From assembly GCF_014650575.1 (NCBI RefSeq), contig NZ_BMVF01000026.1, positions 1 through 64,000 on the forward strand: DNA of 64,000 bases, given 5' to 3'. A program made the translations under genes and the position numbers. Positions 17,717 to 25,721 of the stretch are shown piece after piece. The notes beneath the pieces were generated by a model, which was not told the DNA's origin, did no database searches, and saw only the letters and a program-made list of their open reading frames with translations. Origin of the DNA: Streptomyces naganishii JCM 4654. GTDB lineage: Bacteria > Actinomycetota > Actinomycetes > Streptomycetales > Streptomycetaceae. The first letter of the stretch is position 1, and the number at the start of each line of letters is the position of its first letter.

Positions 17717-17776
17717 AACCTGACCCTGGGCCGGACCGGCGCCCCCGGGCGGGGCGAGGCCGACGGGGGCTGGGCG

Positions 17777-19045
17777 ATGGCCGCGGGATTCGCGGGATAC
17801 CTGGAGATCCTCCGGGCGCGGCACGCCGCCCGGCTGCTGGCCGGCACCCTCGTGGGGCGGCTGCCCAACGCCACCGCGGCCATCTCGATCGTGCTGTTCG
17901 TCCGCGCCGAGGGCGGCACCTACAGCCTCGCGGGGGCCCTGGCGGCGGTGTACGGCGTGGCCAACGCGGTGGGCCAGCCCGTGCTCGGCCGGCTCGTGGA
18001 CCTGTACGGGCAGCCCCGCGTCCAGCTGCCCGCCGCGCTCGCCGCGGCCCTGGCGATGACCGTGTTCGCCCTCACCGGCACCGGGCCCCGCGCGCTCGCC
18101 TGCGCCGCCGTGGCGGCCGCGGGACTGTTCACACCGCCCCTGGAGGGCGGCCTGCGCGCACTGTGGCCCGGCGTGCTGCGCCGGGAGGAGCAGGTGCACA
18201 CGGCGTACGCGATGGACGCGGTCGCCCAGGAAGTCATGTTCACCGCCGGACCGTTGCTCGTGACCCTGTGCGTGTCGCTGTGGTCCGCGCGCACCGCGCT
18301 GGTGGTGCTCAACGCCATCGGCGTCCTCGGGGCGCTCAGCGTGGTCTGCTCGCCGCCCTCGCGCGCGTGGCGGTCGGCGTCGCGCGAGGCGCACTGGCTC
18401 GGCGCGCTGCGCTCGCCCGGGCTGCTGGCCCTGCTCGGCGCGTTCCTCTTCGTCGGCCTCGCGCTGGGCTCCATCACCGTGGCCGCCGTGCCCTACGCGG
18501 ACGGTCACGGCGGCGACGCGGTGTACGGCTGGCTGATGGCGGCGCTGGGCCTCGGCGCGCTCGCCGGCGGGACGGTGTACGGGGCGCGGCAGTGGCGGGG
18601 GCGGCCCGAGCGGCGACTGCTGGTGCTGGTGGCCCTTCTGGCGGTGTGTTACCTGCCGCTGACGCTGATGCCGGGCGCGGTGGCCATGGTGGGGCTGACG
18701 GTGCTGTCCGGGGTGTTCCTGGCGCCCTGCATCGCCTGCGCGTTCGTCATCGTGGACCGGCACGCGCCGGCCGGGACGGTGACGGAGGCGTTCTCCTGGC
18801 TGGTGACCACGTTCACCGTCGGCGCGTCGGTGGGAACGGGCGTCGCGGGCCCCGTGGTCCAGGCTGGCGGCGCGCTGTGGGGCTTCGCGGTGCCCGGCGC
18901 CGCGGGGGCCGTCTCGGCGCTGGTGCTGCTGGCCACCGGAAGGGTCCTCGCAGCTCCCGCCGGGCGGGCGGTCGTTGCGGCTTCATCGGAAAATGATCCA
19001 AATCGTGCTGCCGAACCCCGTTTCAGCTCGGGGGATCGGGCGTAA
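17777..19045 (+). CDS. Major facilitator superfamily transporter
   Basis: This 422-residue polytopic membrane protein has around twelve hydrophobic segments. The loop GRLVDLYGQPRVQLP after TM2 is the MFS motif-A region (G-x-L-x-D). Hydrophobic stretches continue to residue ~405, where a basic/polar tail begins. Substrate is unknown; the neighbouring LacI-type regulator hints at a sugar or related small molecule, but this is inference. ATG at 17777 lacks a strong Shine-Dalgarno. The 3' end contains the probable promoter of pafA, whose start is 9 bp beyond the stop. Confidence 0.85.
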   Translation: MAAGFAGYLEILRARHAARLLAGTLVGRLPNATAAISIVLFVRAEGGTYSLAGALAAVYGVANAVGQPVLGRLVDLYGQPRVQLPAALAAALAMTVFALTGTGPRALACAAVAAAGLFTPPLEGGLRALWPGVLRREEQVHTAYAMDAVAQEVMFTAGPLLVTLCVSLWSARTALVVLNAIGVLGALSVVCSPPSRAWRSASREAHWLGALRSPGLLALLGAFLFVGLALGSITVAAVPYADGHGGDAVYGWLMAALGLGALAGGTVYGARQWRGRPERRLLVLVALLAVCYLPLTLMPGAVAMVGLTVLSGVFLAPCIACAFVIVDRHAPAGTVTEAFSWLVTTFTVGASVGTGVAGPVVQAGGALWGFAVPGAAGAVSALVLLATGRVLAAPAGRAVVAASSENDPNRAAEPRFSSGDRA

Positions 19046-19048
19046 TGT
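19020..19048 (+). promoter_or_regulatory. Candidate pafA promoter for a leaderless transcript
   Basis: GTTTCA (19020-19025), 17 bp, TAATGT (19043-19048). The predicted start of transcription, about 7 bp on, coincides with the pafA ATG at 19055. No Shine-Dalgarno is present before that ATG. The promoter lies inside the end of the MFS gene. Confidence 0.55.
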
Positions 19049-19054
19049 TCACTC

Positions 19055-20416
19055 ATGGACCGCCGCATTTTCGGGCTGGAGAACGAGTACGGCGTCACGT
19101 GCACGTTCAGGGGACAGCGCCGCCTGTCGCCTGACGAGGTGGCGCGGTACCTCTTCCGCCGTGTCGTGTCATGGGGCCGCAGCAGCAATGTCTTTCTGCG
19201 AAACGGCGCCCGGCTCTATCTCGACGTGGGGTCACATCCGGAATACGCGACACCCGAATGTGACAATGTGATCGAACTGGTCACCCACGACAAGGCCGGC
19301 GAGCGCATTCTCGAAGGACTCCTGGTAGACGCGGAACGACGCCTGCACGAGGAGGGAATCGCGGGCGACGTCTACCTCTTCAAGAACAACACGGACTCGG
19401 CGGGCAACTCCTACGGCTGCCACGAGAACTATCTGGTGGCACGGCACGGGGAGTTCTCGCGGCTCGCGGACATCCTCATCCCCTTCCTGGTCACCAGGCA
19501 GCTGCTGTGCGGGGCGGGCAAGGTCCTGCAGACCCCGCGCGGGGCGGTGTACTGCGTGAGCCAGCGGGCCGAGCACATCTGGGAGGGCGTCTCCTCGGCG
19601 ACGACCCGCTCCCGGCCCATCATCAACACCCGCGACGAGCCGCACGCGGACGCCGAGCGCTACCGCCGGCTGCACGTCATCGTGGGCGACTCCAACATGT
19701 CCGAGACCACGATGCTGCTCAAGGTCGGCGCGACCGACCTGGTGCTGCGCATGATCGAGGCCGGCACTGTCATGCGCGACCTCACCCTGGAGAACCCGAT
19801 CCGGGCGATCCGCGAGGTCAGCCACGACATCACGGGCCGCCGCAAGGTGCGCCTGGCCAGCGGCCGCGAGGCCTCCGCGCTCGAGGTGCAGCGGGAGTAC
19901 TACGAGAAGGCCGTGGACTTCTGCGAGCGCCGCGGCATCCGCACCGGCACCGTCGAGCAGGTGCTGGAGCTGTGGGGCCGCACGCTGGACGCGATCGAGA
20001 GCGAGGACCTCGACCGCATCGGCACCGAGATCGACTGGGTGATGAAGTACAAGCTCATCGAGCGGTACCGGGCCAAGCACAACATGACGATGTCGCACCC
20101 GCGGGTCGCCCAGATAGACCTCGCCTACCATGACATCCACCGCCGTCGTGGCCTGTACTACCTGCTGGAGAAAAAGGGCCAAGCCACCCGGATCTGCAAC
20201 GACTTGAAGATCTTCGAAGGCAAGTCGGTCCCCCCGCAGACCACTCGGGCGAGGCTGCGCGGCGACTTCATCCGGCGGGCCCAGGAACAGCGCCGGGACT
20301 TCACCGTCGACTGGGTGCACCTGAAGCTCAACGACCAGGCACAGCGCACCGTGTTGTGCAAGGACCCGTTCCGTTCGGTGGACGACCGGGTGGAGAAGCT
20401 GATCGCGGGAATGTGA
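19055..20416 (+). CDS. pafA: Pup-protein ligase PafA
   Basis: PafA phosphorylates the C-terminal glutamate of Pup with ATP and forms an isopeptide bond to a target lysine. The 453 residues start [13 protein letters not shown] with Glu9 in the metal site, and catalytic Asp57 lies in [53 protein letters not shown] and the small C-terminal domain from ~residue 380 match the family. It lacks the Dop insertion loop. It is separated from arc-dop-pup-prcBA by the LacI/MFS pair. The lack of a ribosome-binding site suggests leaderless translation. Confidence 0.97.
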   Translation: MDRRIFGLENEYGVTCTFRGQRRLSPDEVARYLFRRVVSWGRSSNVFLRNGARLYLDVGSHPEYATPECDNVIELVTHDKAGERILEGLLVDAERRLHEEGIAGDVYLFKNNTDSAGNSYGCHENYLVARHGEFSRLADILIPFLVTRQLLCGAGKVLQTPRGAVYCVSQRAEHIWEGVSSATTRSRPIINTRDEPHADAERYRRLHVIVGDSNMSETTMLLKVGATDLVLRMIEAGTVMRDLTLENPIRAIREVSHDITGRRKVRLASGREASALEVQREYYEKAVDFCERRGIRTGTVEQVLELWGRTLDAIESEDLDRIGTEIDWVMKYKLIERYRAKHNMTMSHPRVAQIDLAYHDIHRRRGLYYLLEKKGQATRICNDLKIFEGKSVPPQTTRARLRGDFIRRAQEQRRDFTVDWVHLKLNDQAQRTVLCKDPFRSVDDRVEKLIAGM

Positions 20417-20454
20417 GACAGGCTCCGGCGCAATTGCCCGCCGGGACGCAACAC

Positions 20455-20483
20455 GGGCGCCGTACGTTTCCCGTACGGCGCCC
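20455..20483 (+). terminator. Terminator after pafA
   Basis: A perfect 12-bp stem (20455-20466 with 20472-20483, loop TTTCC) begins 38 bp after the pafA stop. Confidence 0.85.
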
Positions 20484-20546
20484 TTGTCACGCCGTAGAGT
20501 TGCGCGCACGCCATCAACAAGATCGACCGATTACGAGGCCCCCACC

Positions 20547-21557
20547 GTGCGTCGACGCTCACTCCTCCTTTCCGTCCCCGCGGGACTGATCACGCTGGCC
20601 GCCTGCGGCAATGACAAGGCCGATTCCAGCAAGCCCAGCGACAGCGCGTCGCCGTCCGCGTCGGCCACCTCCGCCCCGCCGCCGCCCAAGCTCGTCTCCG
20701 GGCCGCTGCCGGCGATCACCGCGGGCACCAAGTTCGGCGAGAAGCCGACCGTGGCCAAGGGCAGCGGCGAGCCGTCCAAGGACCTCGCCGTCAGGACGGT
20801 CATCGCCGGCGGCGGCCGCACGGTCGCGGAGAACGACTTCATCAAGGCCAACTACCTGGGCCAGATCTGGAGCTCCGCGAAGGTCTTCGACAACTCCTAC
20901 GACCGCAAGTCGCCCCTGCTCATCCAGCTCTCCCAGGGCAGCATCATCGACGGCTGGCGCTACGGCCTGACCGGCAAGAAGGTCGGCAGCCGCGTCGAGA
21001 TGGCCGTCCCCCCGACCTGGGGCTACGGCGCGCAGGGCAACGCGCAGGCGGGCATCAAGGGCACCGACACCCTGGTGTTCGTGATCGACCTGATCGACAG
21101 CTTCAACACCAAGAGCTCCGCGCACGGCAAGGTGGTCGCGCGCAAGGACGCGAGCCTGCCGACGGTGGGCACCAACACCGACGGCCAGGCCCCCGAGGTC
21201 AAGGTGCCCAAGACGGCCGCGCCGAAGAGGCTCGTGTCGGAGTACGTCCTGGAGGGCGACGGCGCCGAGGTCAAGGCCTCGCAGACCGTGCTGTGCCAGT
21301 TCGTGGGCGTGGTGTGGGAGAGCGGCAAGACGTTCGAGTCGACGTACCGGCAGGGCCGGCTCAGCCAGTTCGCGCTGCCGCAGATGGAGCAGGTCGTCAA
21401 GGGGCTGGCCCAGGGCGTGGCCGGCAAGAAGACGGGCAGCCGTGTGCTGATCGTCGTACCGGCGAACCTGGCCTACGGGGACAACCCGCCGCCCAACAGC
21501 GGCATCCAGAAGGGCTCCACCCTCGTCTTCGCGGTGGACATCCTCGCCGCGATGTGA
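20547..21557 (+). CDS. Lipoprotein with two FKBP-type peptidyl-prolyl isomerase domains
   Basis: This 336-residue exported protein has a signal peptide ending LAAC, so Cys20 would be lipidated. A Ser/Pro-rich linker follows to ~residue 60, then two FKBP folds. The first (~80-190) contains VGSRVEMAVPPTWGYGAQG and GTDTLVFVIDLID; the second (~235-336) contains GKKTGSRVLIVVPANLAYGDNPP and GSTLVFAVDIL. Such proteins help proteins fold outside the membrane. GTG at 20547 gives the shortest complete signal peptide; its Shine-Dalgarno (GAGG) is weak. It is followed by a second, cytosolic FKBP gene. Confidence 0.92.
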   Translation: MRRRSLLLSVPAGLITLAACGNDKADSSKPSDSASPSASATSAPPPPKLVSGPLPAITAGTKFGEKPTVAKGSGEPSKDLAVRTVIAGGGRTVAENDFIKANYLGQIWSSAKVFDNSYDRKSPLLIQLSQGSIIDGWRYGLTGKKVGSRVEMAVPPTWGYGAQGNAQAGIKGTDTLVFVIDLIDSFNTKSSAHGKVVARKDASLPTVGTNTDGQAPEVKVPKTAAPKRLVSEYVLEGDGAEVKASQTVLCQFVGVVWESGKTFESTYRQGRLSQFALPQMEQVVKGLAQGVAGKKTGSRVLIVVPANLAYGDNPPPNSGIQKGSTLVFAVDILAAM

Positions 21558-21669
21558 CGGGGCCGCCACGCGCGGCGCGCGGGCCGGCGCGGGCTCGTGC
21601 GGGCGGCCTGGCGGTGGTGATGAAAGACTGTGCGCGTTGCCTTGTCGTAGATGAGCAGGAGCGAAAGAC

Positions 21670-22041
21670 GTGAACATCGAGAAGCCCGAGATCGACTTCC
21701 CGGGCGGCGAGCCCCCGGCCGACCTCGAGATCAAGGACATCTGGGAGGGCGACGGTCCGGAGGCCAAGGCGGGCGACACCGTCTCCGTCCACTACGTCGG
21801 AGTGGCCTTCTCCACCGGCGAGGAGTTCGACGCGTCGTGGAACCGGGGCACGCCGCTCCGCTTCCAGCTGGGCGTCGGCCAGGTCATCGCCGGCTGGGAC
21901 CGGGGCGTGCAGGGCATGAAGGTCGGCGGCCGCCGCCAGCTGATCATCCCCGCCCACCTCGCCTACGGCGACCGCGGCGCCGGCGGCCGCATCAAGCCCG
22001 GCGAGACGCTGATCTTCGTCTGCGACCTGGTCGGAGTCTGA
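21670..22041 (+). CDS. Cytosolic FKBP-type peptidyl-prolyl cis-trans isomerase
   Basis: A single-domain FKBP of 123 residues. All fold landmarks are present: GDTVSVHYVGVAFSTGEEFDASW, the active-site stretch GQVIAGWDRGVQGMKVGGRRQLIIP, and HLAYGDRGAGGRIKPGETLIFVCDLV. There is no signal peptide, so it works in the cytoplasm. GTG at 21670 has AGGAG at 21657-21661. In mycobacteria and streptomycetes, FKBPs lie next to pafA as here, but no functional link to pupylation is proven by this. Confidence 0.94.
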   Translation: MNIEKPEIDFPGGEPPADLEIKDIWEGDGPEAKAGDTVSVHYVGVAFSTGEEFDASWNRGTPLRFQLGVGQVIAGWDRGVQGMKVGGRRQLIIPAHLAYGDRGAGGRIKPGETLIFVCDLVGV

Positions 22042-22542
22042 CAGCACCCGCCCGCGCCGGGGCCCCGGTCGCGGCCGGCGCCCCGGCCCGCTGAGCCGAC
22101 CCCGGCGCGGGCACGGGGCCACGGTCGTGGGTGCGCCCCCCTACCGGGGCCGGCCTCTTGCACGGGGGCGGGCCCGGCACGCTGAGCGCCAGCGAGCCGC
22201 CCGTGCCCGGTGGCGACGCCGGGCACGGGCGCGGCCCTCCCGGCCGTGCGGTGGCCGGCGGCCTCGGCCCTCGGGCTCCAGCCGTCGCCGCGCCGGTTCT
22301 GGTCGCCGCCGACGTGATCGTGGCCGACGGTCTGGGAGCGGCGCAGTCCGGTGGTGGCCCCCGGCCCGTGATCGGTGGCGTTCGGGCGTGGGCTGTTGGT
22401 GATCGGCGGGGGTCGGGGGGCGGCTGGAAATGGCCGGGTGGGGGGCGGGCCCGTGTGGGCGTGGGGTCTCGGCTTTTGCCTGCGCAGTTCGGGGCGGTAC
22501 GGTCATCGGTCGTAAGCACCATAGGGAAGGTGACGGGCGTCG
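22042..22542. other. Gene-free GC-rich spacer between FKBP and pafB
   Basis: These 501 bp hold no gene I can support. Open frames here are unbroken only because of GC skew. They contain a large hairpin at 22051-22111 and a smaller CCACG/CGTGG repeat near 22120. The last 40 bp before pafB are less GC-rich and include AGGGAAGGTG, the probable ribosome-binding region. Confidence 0.65.
22051..22111 (+). terminator. Long-stem hairpin after the cytosolic FKBP gene
   Basis: CCCGCGCCGGGG (22051-22062) pairs perfectly with 22100-22111 across a 37-nt, itself GC-rich loop. It starts 9 bp after the FKBP stop. Confidence 0.65.
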
Positions 22543-23496
22543 ATGGCCATTGCCAAGGCCGAGCGGCTGATGAACCTGGCGCTGTGTCTGCTCGGGACGC
22601 GGCGTCCGCTCAGCAAGCGCGAGCTGCGCGAGTCCATCGAGGCCTACCTCGAGGCGGGCACCGACGACTCCTTCAACCGCATGTTCGAGCGCGACAAGGA
22701 CGACCTGCGCGAGCTCGGCCTGGTCATCGCGACGGTCGAGGGCCTGGACGGCGAGGTCGGCTATCTCGCCCGCCGCGACAGCAACCGCCTGCCGCCCATC
22801 ACCCTGGACGCCGAGGAGGCCGCCGCGCTCGGGCTGGCCGCCAAGGTCTGGCAGCAGGCCCGCCTCGCCGGAGCGGCCAGCGGCGCCCTCCAGAAGCTGC
22901 GCGCGGCCGGACTGCCCGAGGACGTCGACCCCTACGAGGCGCACGGCGCCCTGGAGCCGCGCATCCCGGTCCACGAGGCAGCCTTCGAGCCGCTGATGCT
23001 GGCCTGCCGCGACCGCCGCCCGGTCGTCTTCGACTACCGCAAGGCCAACGCCGCCCACCCCGAGACCCGGCACGTCGAGCCGTGGGCCCTGGAGTGCTGG
23101 CGCGGCCACTGGTACCTGGCCGGCTTCGACCGCGACCGCGGTGCCGAGCGCGTCTTCCGGCTCTCCCGGATCACCGGCAGGGTGCGCAGCCGCGGCACCG
23201 GCTTCACCGCCCCGGTGCCCGACGTGGTCACCGTGCGCGAGACCGTCGCGAGCTGGGCGGGCGAGAGCGCCGACCGCTCCGCCCTGATCCGGCTGCGCGC
23301 CGGCGCCGGCTACCCGCTGCGGGCGAGGGCGAGCTCCGTACGGGAACTCGGCGACGGCTGGGACGAGTTGGAGATCCCGTACGGGCACGGGCTGGACGCC
23401 TGGCTGGTGGAGTTCGGGCCGGACGTGGTGGTGCTGGAGCCGGCCGAGCTGCGGGCGGACGTCGTGGACCGGCTGCGTGCCGTGGCCAAGGGCTGA
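22543..23496 (+). CDS. pafB: WYL-domain regulator PafB
   Basis: PafB pairs with PafC as a heterodimeric transcription activator, known in mycobacteria for the LexA/RecA-independent DNA-damage response. The 317 residues start with a winged HTH (~1-70, KRELRESIEAY and RMFERDKDDLRELG), then the WYL domain (~135-225, RRPVVFDYRK and WRGHWYLAGFDRDRGAERVFRLSRI) and a WCX extension. ATG at 22543 is preceded by GGAAGGTG at a somewhat long distance. pafC follows after 18 bp, so the two are cotranscribed. The name is historic (proteasome accessory factor); direct proteasome action is not implied. Confidence 0.95.
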   Translation: MAIAKAERLMNLALCLLGTRRPLSKRELRESIEAYLEAGTDDSFNRMFERDKDDLRELGLVIATVEGLDGEVGYLARRDSNRLPPITLDAEEAAALGLAAKVWQQARLAGAASGALQKLRAAGLPEDVDPYEAHGALEPRIPVHEAAFEPLMLACRDRRPVVFDYRKANAAHPETRHVEPWALECWRGHWYLAGFDRDRGAERVFRLSRITGRVRSRGTGFTAPVPDVVTVRETVASWAGESADRSALIRLRAGAGYPLRARASSVRELGDGWDELEIPYGHGLDAWLVEFGPDVVVLEPAELRADVVDRLRAVAKG

Positions 23497-23514
23497 GGGG
23501 GAGCGAGCGACACA

Positions 23515-24639
23515 GTGGCAGGCAAACCGGTCAGGCCCGTCAACGCCATCGACCAGACCCGGCGGATGCTCTCCCTGGTGACGTATCTGCGCGAGCGCCC
23601 CGGCGCCCGGGTCGAGGACGTCGCGCGCGCCTTCGGCATCACCGAGGACGAGCTGGTCTCCGACCTCGACGTGCTGCCCATGTGCGGCACCAGCTTCCGC
23701 GGCGGGGACCTGCTGGACATCGACACCGACGGCGAGCGCATCTGGTGGCACAACCCCGCCGCGCTCGGCGCCGAGGCCGCCGAGCCGCTGCGGCTGGCCG
23801 CCGACGAGGCGACCGCCCTGCTGGTGGCGGCCCGCGCCGTGGCCACCCTGCCGGGCCTGCGCGAGGGCGACCGGCAGGCGCTGCTGCGCGCGACCGCCAA
23901 GGTCGAGGCCGCGGCCGGGGAGGCCGCCGGGGCCAGCTCCCGGCTGTCGGTCACCTTCGAGTCCGAGGGCGGCGTGTTCGCCGACGTGGACCGCGCGATC
24001 TCCGAGCGCCGCCGGCTGTGGATCCGCTACTACTCGCCCGCCCGCGACGAGGTCACCGAGCGCGAGATCGACCCCATCCGCCTGGTCAGCGTCGGGCACA
24101 CCTACGTCGAGGCCTGGTGCCGCCGCTCCGAGGCACGCCGCACCTTCCGGCTCGACCGGGTCGCCGAGATCAAGATCCTCGACGAGCCGTCCGCGCCGCC
24201 CGAGATCGAGCTGCGGGACCTGTCGCAGGCGCTGGTGCAGCCCGCCGCGGAGGACCCGGAGGTCGTCGTCGAGGTCGGTCCCGGCGGCCGCTGGGTTGCC
24301 GAGTACTACCCGCACGACAGCGCCGATGAGCTTCCCGACGGCGGTCTGCGTATTACCCTGCGCACCCCCGATCCGGCGTCCCTGCGGCGCCTGGCGCTGC
24401 GCCTGGGCCGGGACGGCCGGATCGTCGCTCCGAGCGAGCTGGCCGACAGCGCCCGCCGGGCCGCCCGCGAGGCCCTGGCCGCGTACGAAACCGCCTACGA
24501 GGTCGGGTACGACGCCGCGTACGGCACCGGGCAGGGCACCGGTCGTGGCGCGGCGGACGCCGGTGACGCCGGCGCCGGGGTGCCGGCCGGGGCCGACCCG
24601 GCAGGCGGGCCGCACGACAGGCAGGAGCAGGGGCTTTGA
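23515..24639 (+). CDS. pafC: WYL-domain regulator PafC
   Basis: The partner of PafB, 374 residues. It has an N-terminal HTH (~12-70, RPGARVEDVARAFGITEDELVSDLD), a linker, a WYL domain (~160-235, RRRLWIRYYSPARDEVTEREIDPIRLVSVGHTYVEAWC) and a C-terminal WCX domain. The last ~50 residues (from GYDAAYGTGQGTGRG) are Gly/Ala-rich and look like a disordered tail not needed for the fold. The GTG at 23515 is the first start after pafB. Its stop TGA overlaps the TTG start of the next gene, so translation of the zinc-ribbon gene is probably coupled. Confidence 0.94.
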   Translation: MAGKPVRPVNAIDQTRRMLSLVTYLRERPGARVEDVARAFGITEDELVSDLDVLPMCGTSFRGGDLLDIDTDGERIWWHNPAALGAEAAEPLRLAADEATALLVAARAVATLPGLREGDRQALLRATAKVEAAAGEAAGASSRLSVTFESEGGVFADVDRAISERRRLWIRYYSPARDEVTEREIDPIRLVSVGHTYVEAWCRRSEARRTFRLDRVAEIKILDEPSAPPEIELRDLSQALVQPAAEDPEVVVEVGPGGRWVAEYYPHDSADELPDGGLRITLRTPDPASLRRLALRLGRDGRIVAPSELADSARRAAREALAAYETAYEVGYDAAYGTGQGTGRGAADAGDAGAGVPAGADPAGGPHDRQEQGL

Positions 24640-24929
24640 GCGACTCGGCGGCGAGCGGTGTGCGGGGGATCTCGGTGGCGGCCGCGTTCGCCGGGATGAG
24701 AAGCGTGGCCCCCGTGATGTTCAGGGCCGGGTGCCCCGACTGCCGCGGCCGCTTCGAGCTCGCCGCGAGCGCGCTGCGCCTGGCCATCGGCGCCAGCAGC
24801 CGGACCACGTTCTACTCCTTCACCTGCCCCGAGTGCGGCGCCGCGGTGCGCAAGCCGGCCGGGGAGCGCGTCGTCGAACTGCTCACCGGCGGCGGGGTGC
24901 GCACCCTGCGGCTGCACTCCACCCTTTAG
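24636..24929 (+). CDS. Small zinc-ribbon protein coupled to pafC
   Basis: A 97-residue protein with two CxxC knuckles, GCPDCRGRFEL (~residues 32-42) and FTCPECGAAVRKP (~63-75), forming a probable treble-clef or rubredoxin-like zinc ribbon. The TTG start overlaps the pafC stop (TTGA) and has GCAGGAG 10 nt upstream. An internal ATG at 24696 would give 77 residues and still include the whole zinc ribbon. No enzyme motif is visible; such ribbons bind nucleic acid or protein. I do not know a named family. Confidence 0.75.
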   Translation: MSDSAASGVRGISVAAAFAGMRSVAPVMFRAGCPDCRGRFELAASALRLAIGASSRTTFYSFTCPECGAAVRKPAGERVVELLTGGGVRTLRLHSTL

Positions 24930-24939
24930 GCTTCTGGGC

Positions 24940-25134
24940 ATGTTCTGGCCGATGTTCGCGGTAGCCGCGGGGTTCGTGGGTCTCGCCGTCCTCGGGGTGC
25001 TCGCCGTGCGGGTGTTCCTGGAGGCGCAGCGCCTCGGGAGGCAGGTCACGGAGTCGGCGCGCCGCATCAGCAGGGCCGCGGACGACTTGGAGCGGGCGAC
25101 GGTGAGCGCGGCCCGGTCGGTGGACTCGCTGTGA
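24940..25134 (+). CDS. Small membrane protein, possibly leaderless
   Basis: This 64-residue protein has one N-terminal transmembrane helix (~residues 4-27, MFAVAAGFVGLAVLGVLAVRVFL) followed by a charged helix with heptad-like spacing (LGRQVTESARRISRAADDLERATVSAARSV), suggesting a short coiled coil in the cytoplasm. Actinobacterial pafC-tatA regions often hold a tiny membrane protein of this kind. No Shine-Dalgarno precedes the ATG at 24940, but TAGGCT at 24927-24932 sits at -10 distance from it, so a leaderless message is possible. Function unknown. Confidence 0.72.
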   Translation: MFWPMFAVAAGFVGLAVLGVLAVRVFLEAQRLGRQVTESARRISRAADDLERATVSAARSVDSL

Positions 25135-25275
25135 GGGCCCGCGGCCGACGTGTGAGTCCGGTGAGACGGCCGGTTTGCGCCGCTTCGCCCTGTCATGCTG
25201 TCGCTCCCGGCAGGTACGCTGCTGCTCGCGGACCGGAGAACGAGGCCCGGCCGCGGACGGGAGTACGCACGGGGA

Positions 25276-25306
25276 TTGCCTCACGTTCACCCCTGAGCGT
25301 TACGAT
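25276..25306 (+). promoter_or_regulatory. Candidate tatA promoter
   Basis: TTGCCT (25276-25281), a 19-bp spacer and TACGAT (25301-25306) lie 86 bp before tatA. The long spacer makes this a modest match. Confidence 0.35.
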
Positions 25307-25325
25307 CGCTGCCATGGCGATTGAT

Positions 25326-25351
25326 CGGACATCTGTCCGGCCGGTCGGACA
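25326..25351. promoter_or_regulatory. CGGACA palindrome in the tatA leader
   Basis: CGGACA-TC-TGTCCG (25326-25339) is a perfect 6-bp dyad, and a third CGGACA half-site follows at 25346-25351. It could be an operator or an RNA hairpin in the 5' leader. Confidence 0.4.
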
Positions 25352-25391
25352 GCATCCCACCCCAGCCGCCTCGGTGAGAAGGTAAAGACTT

Positions 25392-25673
25392 ATGTTCGGA
25401 AGGCTCGGAGCTCCCGAGATCATTCTCATCCTCGTCGTCATCGTCCTGCTGTTCGGCGCGAAGAAGCTTCCGGACATGGCGCGCTCGCTCGGCAAGTCCG
25501 CCCGCATCCTCAAGAGCGAGGCCAAGGCGATGAAGGAGGAGGGCAACACCGCCTCCGCCCCGGCCCCCACGGGCAACGAGCAGCCTCCCGCGCAGCGCAC
25601 CATCAAGGCCGCCCCGGGCGACGTGACGAGCTCGCGCCCGGTCAACGAGCCGACGGACACCACCCAGCGCTGA
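25392..25673 (+). CDS. tatA: Twin-arginine translocase subunit TatA
   Basis: TatA oligomerises to form the folded-protein conduit of the Tat pathway. The 93 residues have the single N-terminal transmembrane helix (~5-24, PEIILILVVIVLLFG), the hinge FGAKKLPDMARSLG, an amphipathic helix to ~50 and a flexible polar tail. ATG at 25392 follows GAGAAGG. tatC begins 48 bp downstream, so both form an operon. No tatB is present beside them. Confidence 0.96.
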   Translation: MFGRLGAPEIILILVVIVLLFGAKKLPDMARSLGKSARILKSEAKAMKEEGNTASAPAPTGNEQPPAQRTIKAAPGDVTSSRPVNEPTDTTQR

Positions 25674-25721
25674 CGCGCGGCCGGAGCGATCCGGCCGTGC
25701 CGCACGAGATGAGGACGTGGG

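Noticed and set aside
12768-20416. Dop and PafA as recent duplicates.
   Set aside because: They share the fold and motifs but differ strongly, and Dop has its own loop; this is the ancient paralogue pair found in all pupylating bacteria.
22131-24329. 732-codon plus-strand frame across pafB and pafC.
   Set aside because: It is a GC-skew shadow of pafB/pafC in another frame; Arg/Gly/Pro-rich translation with no domain.
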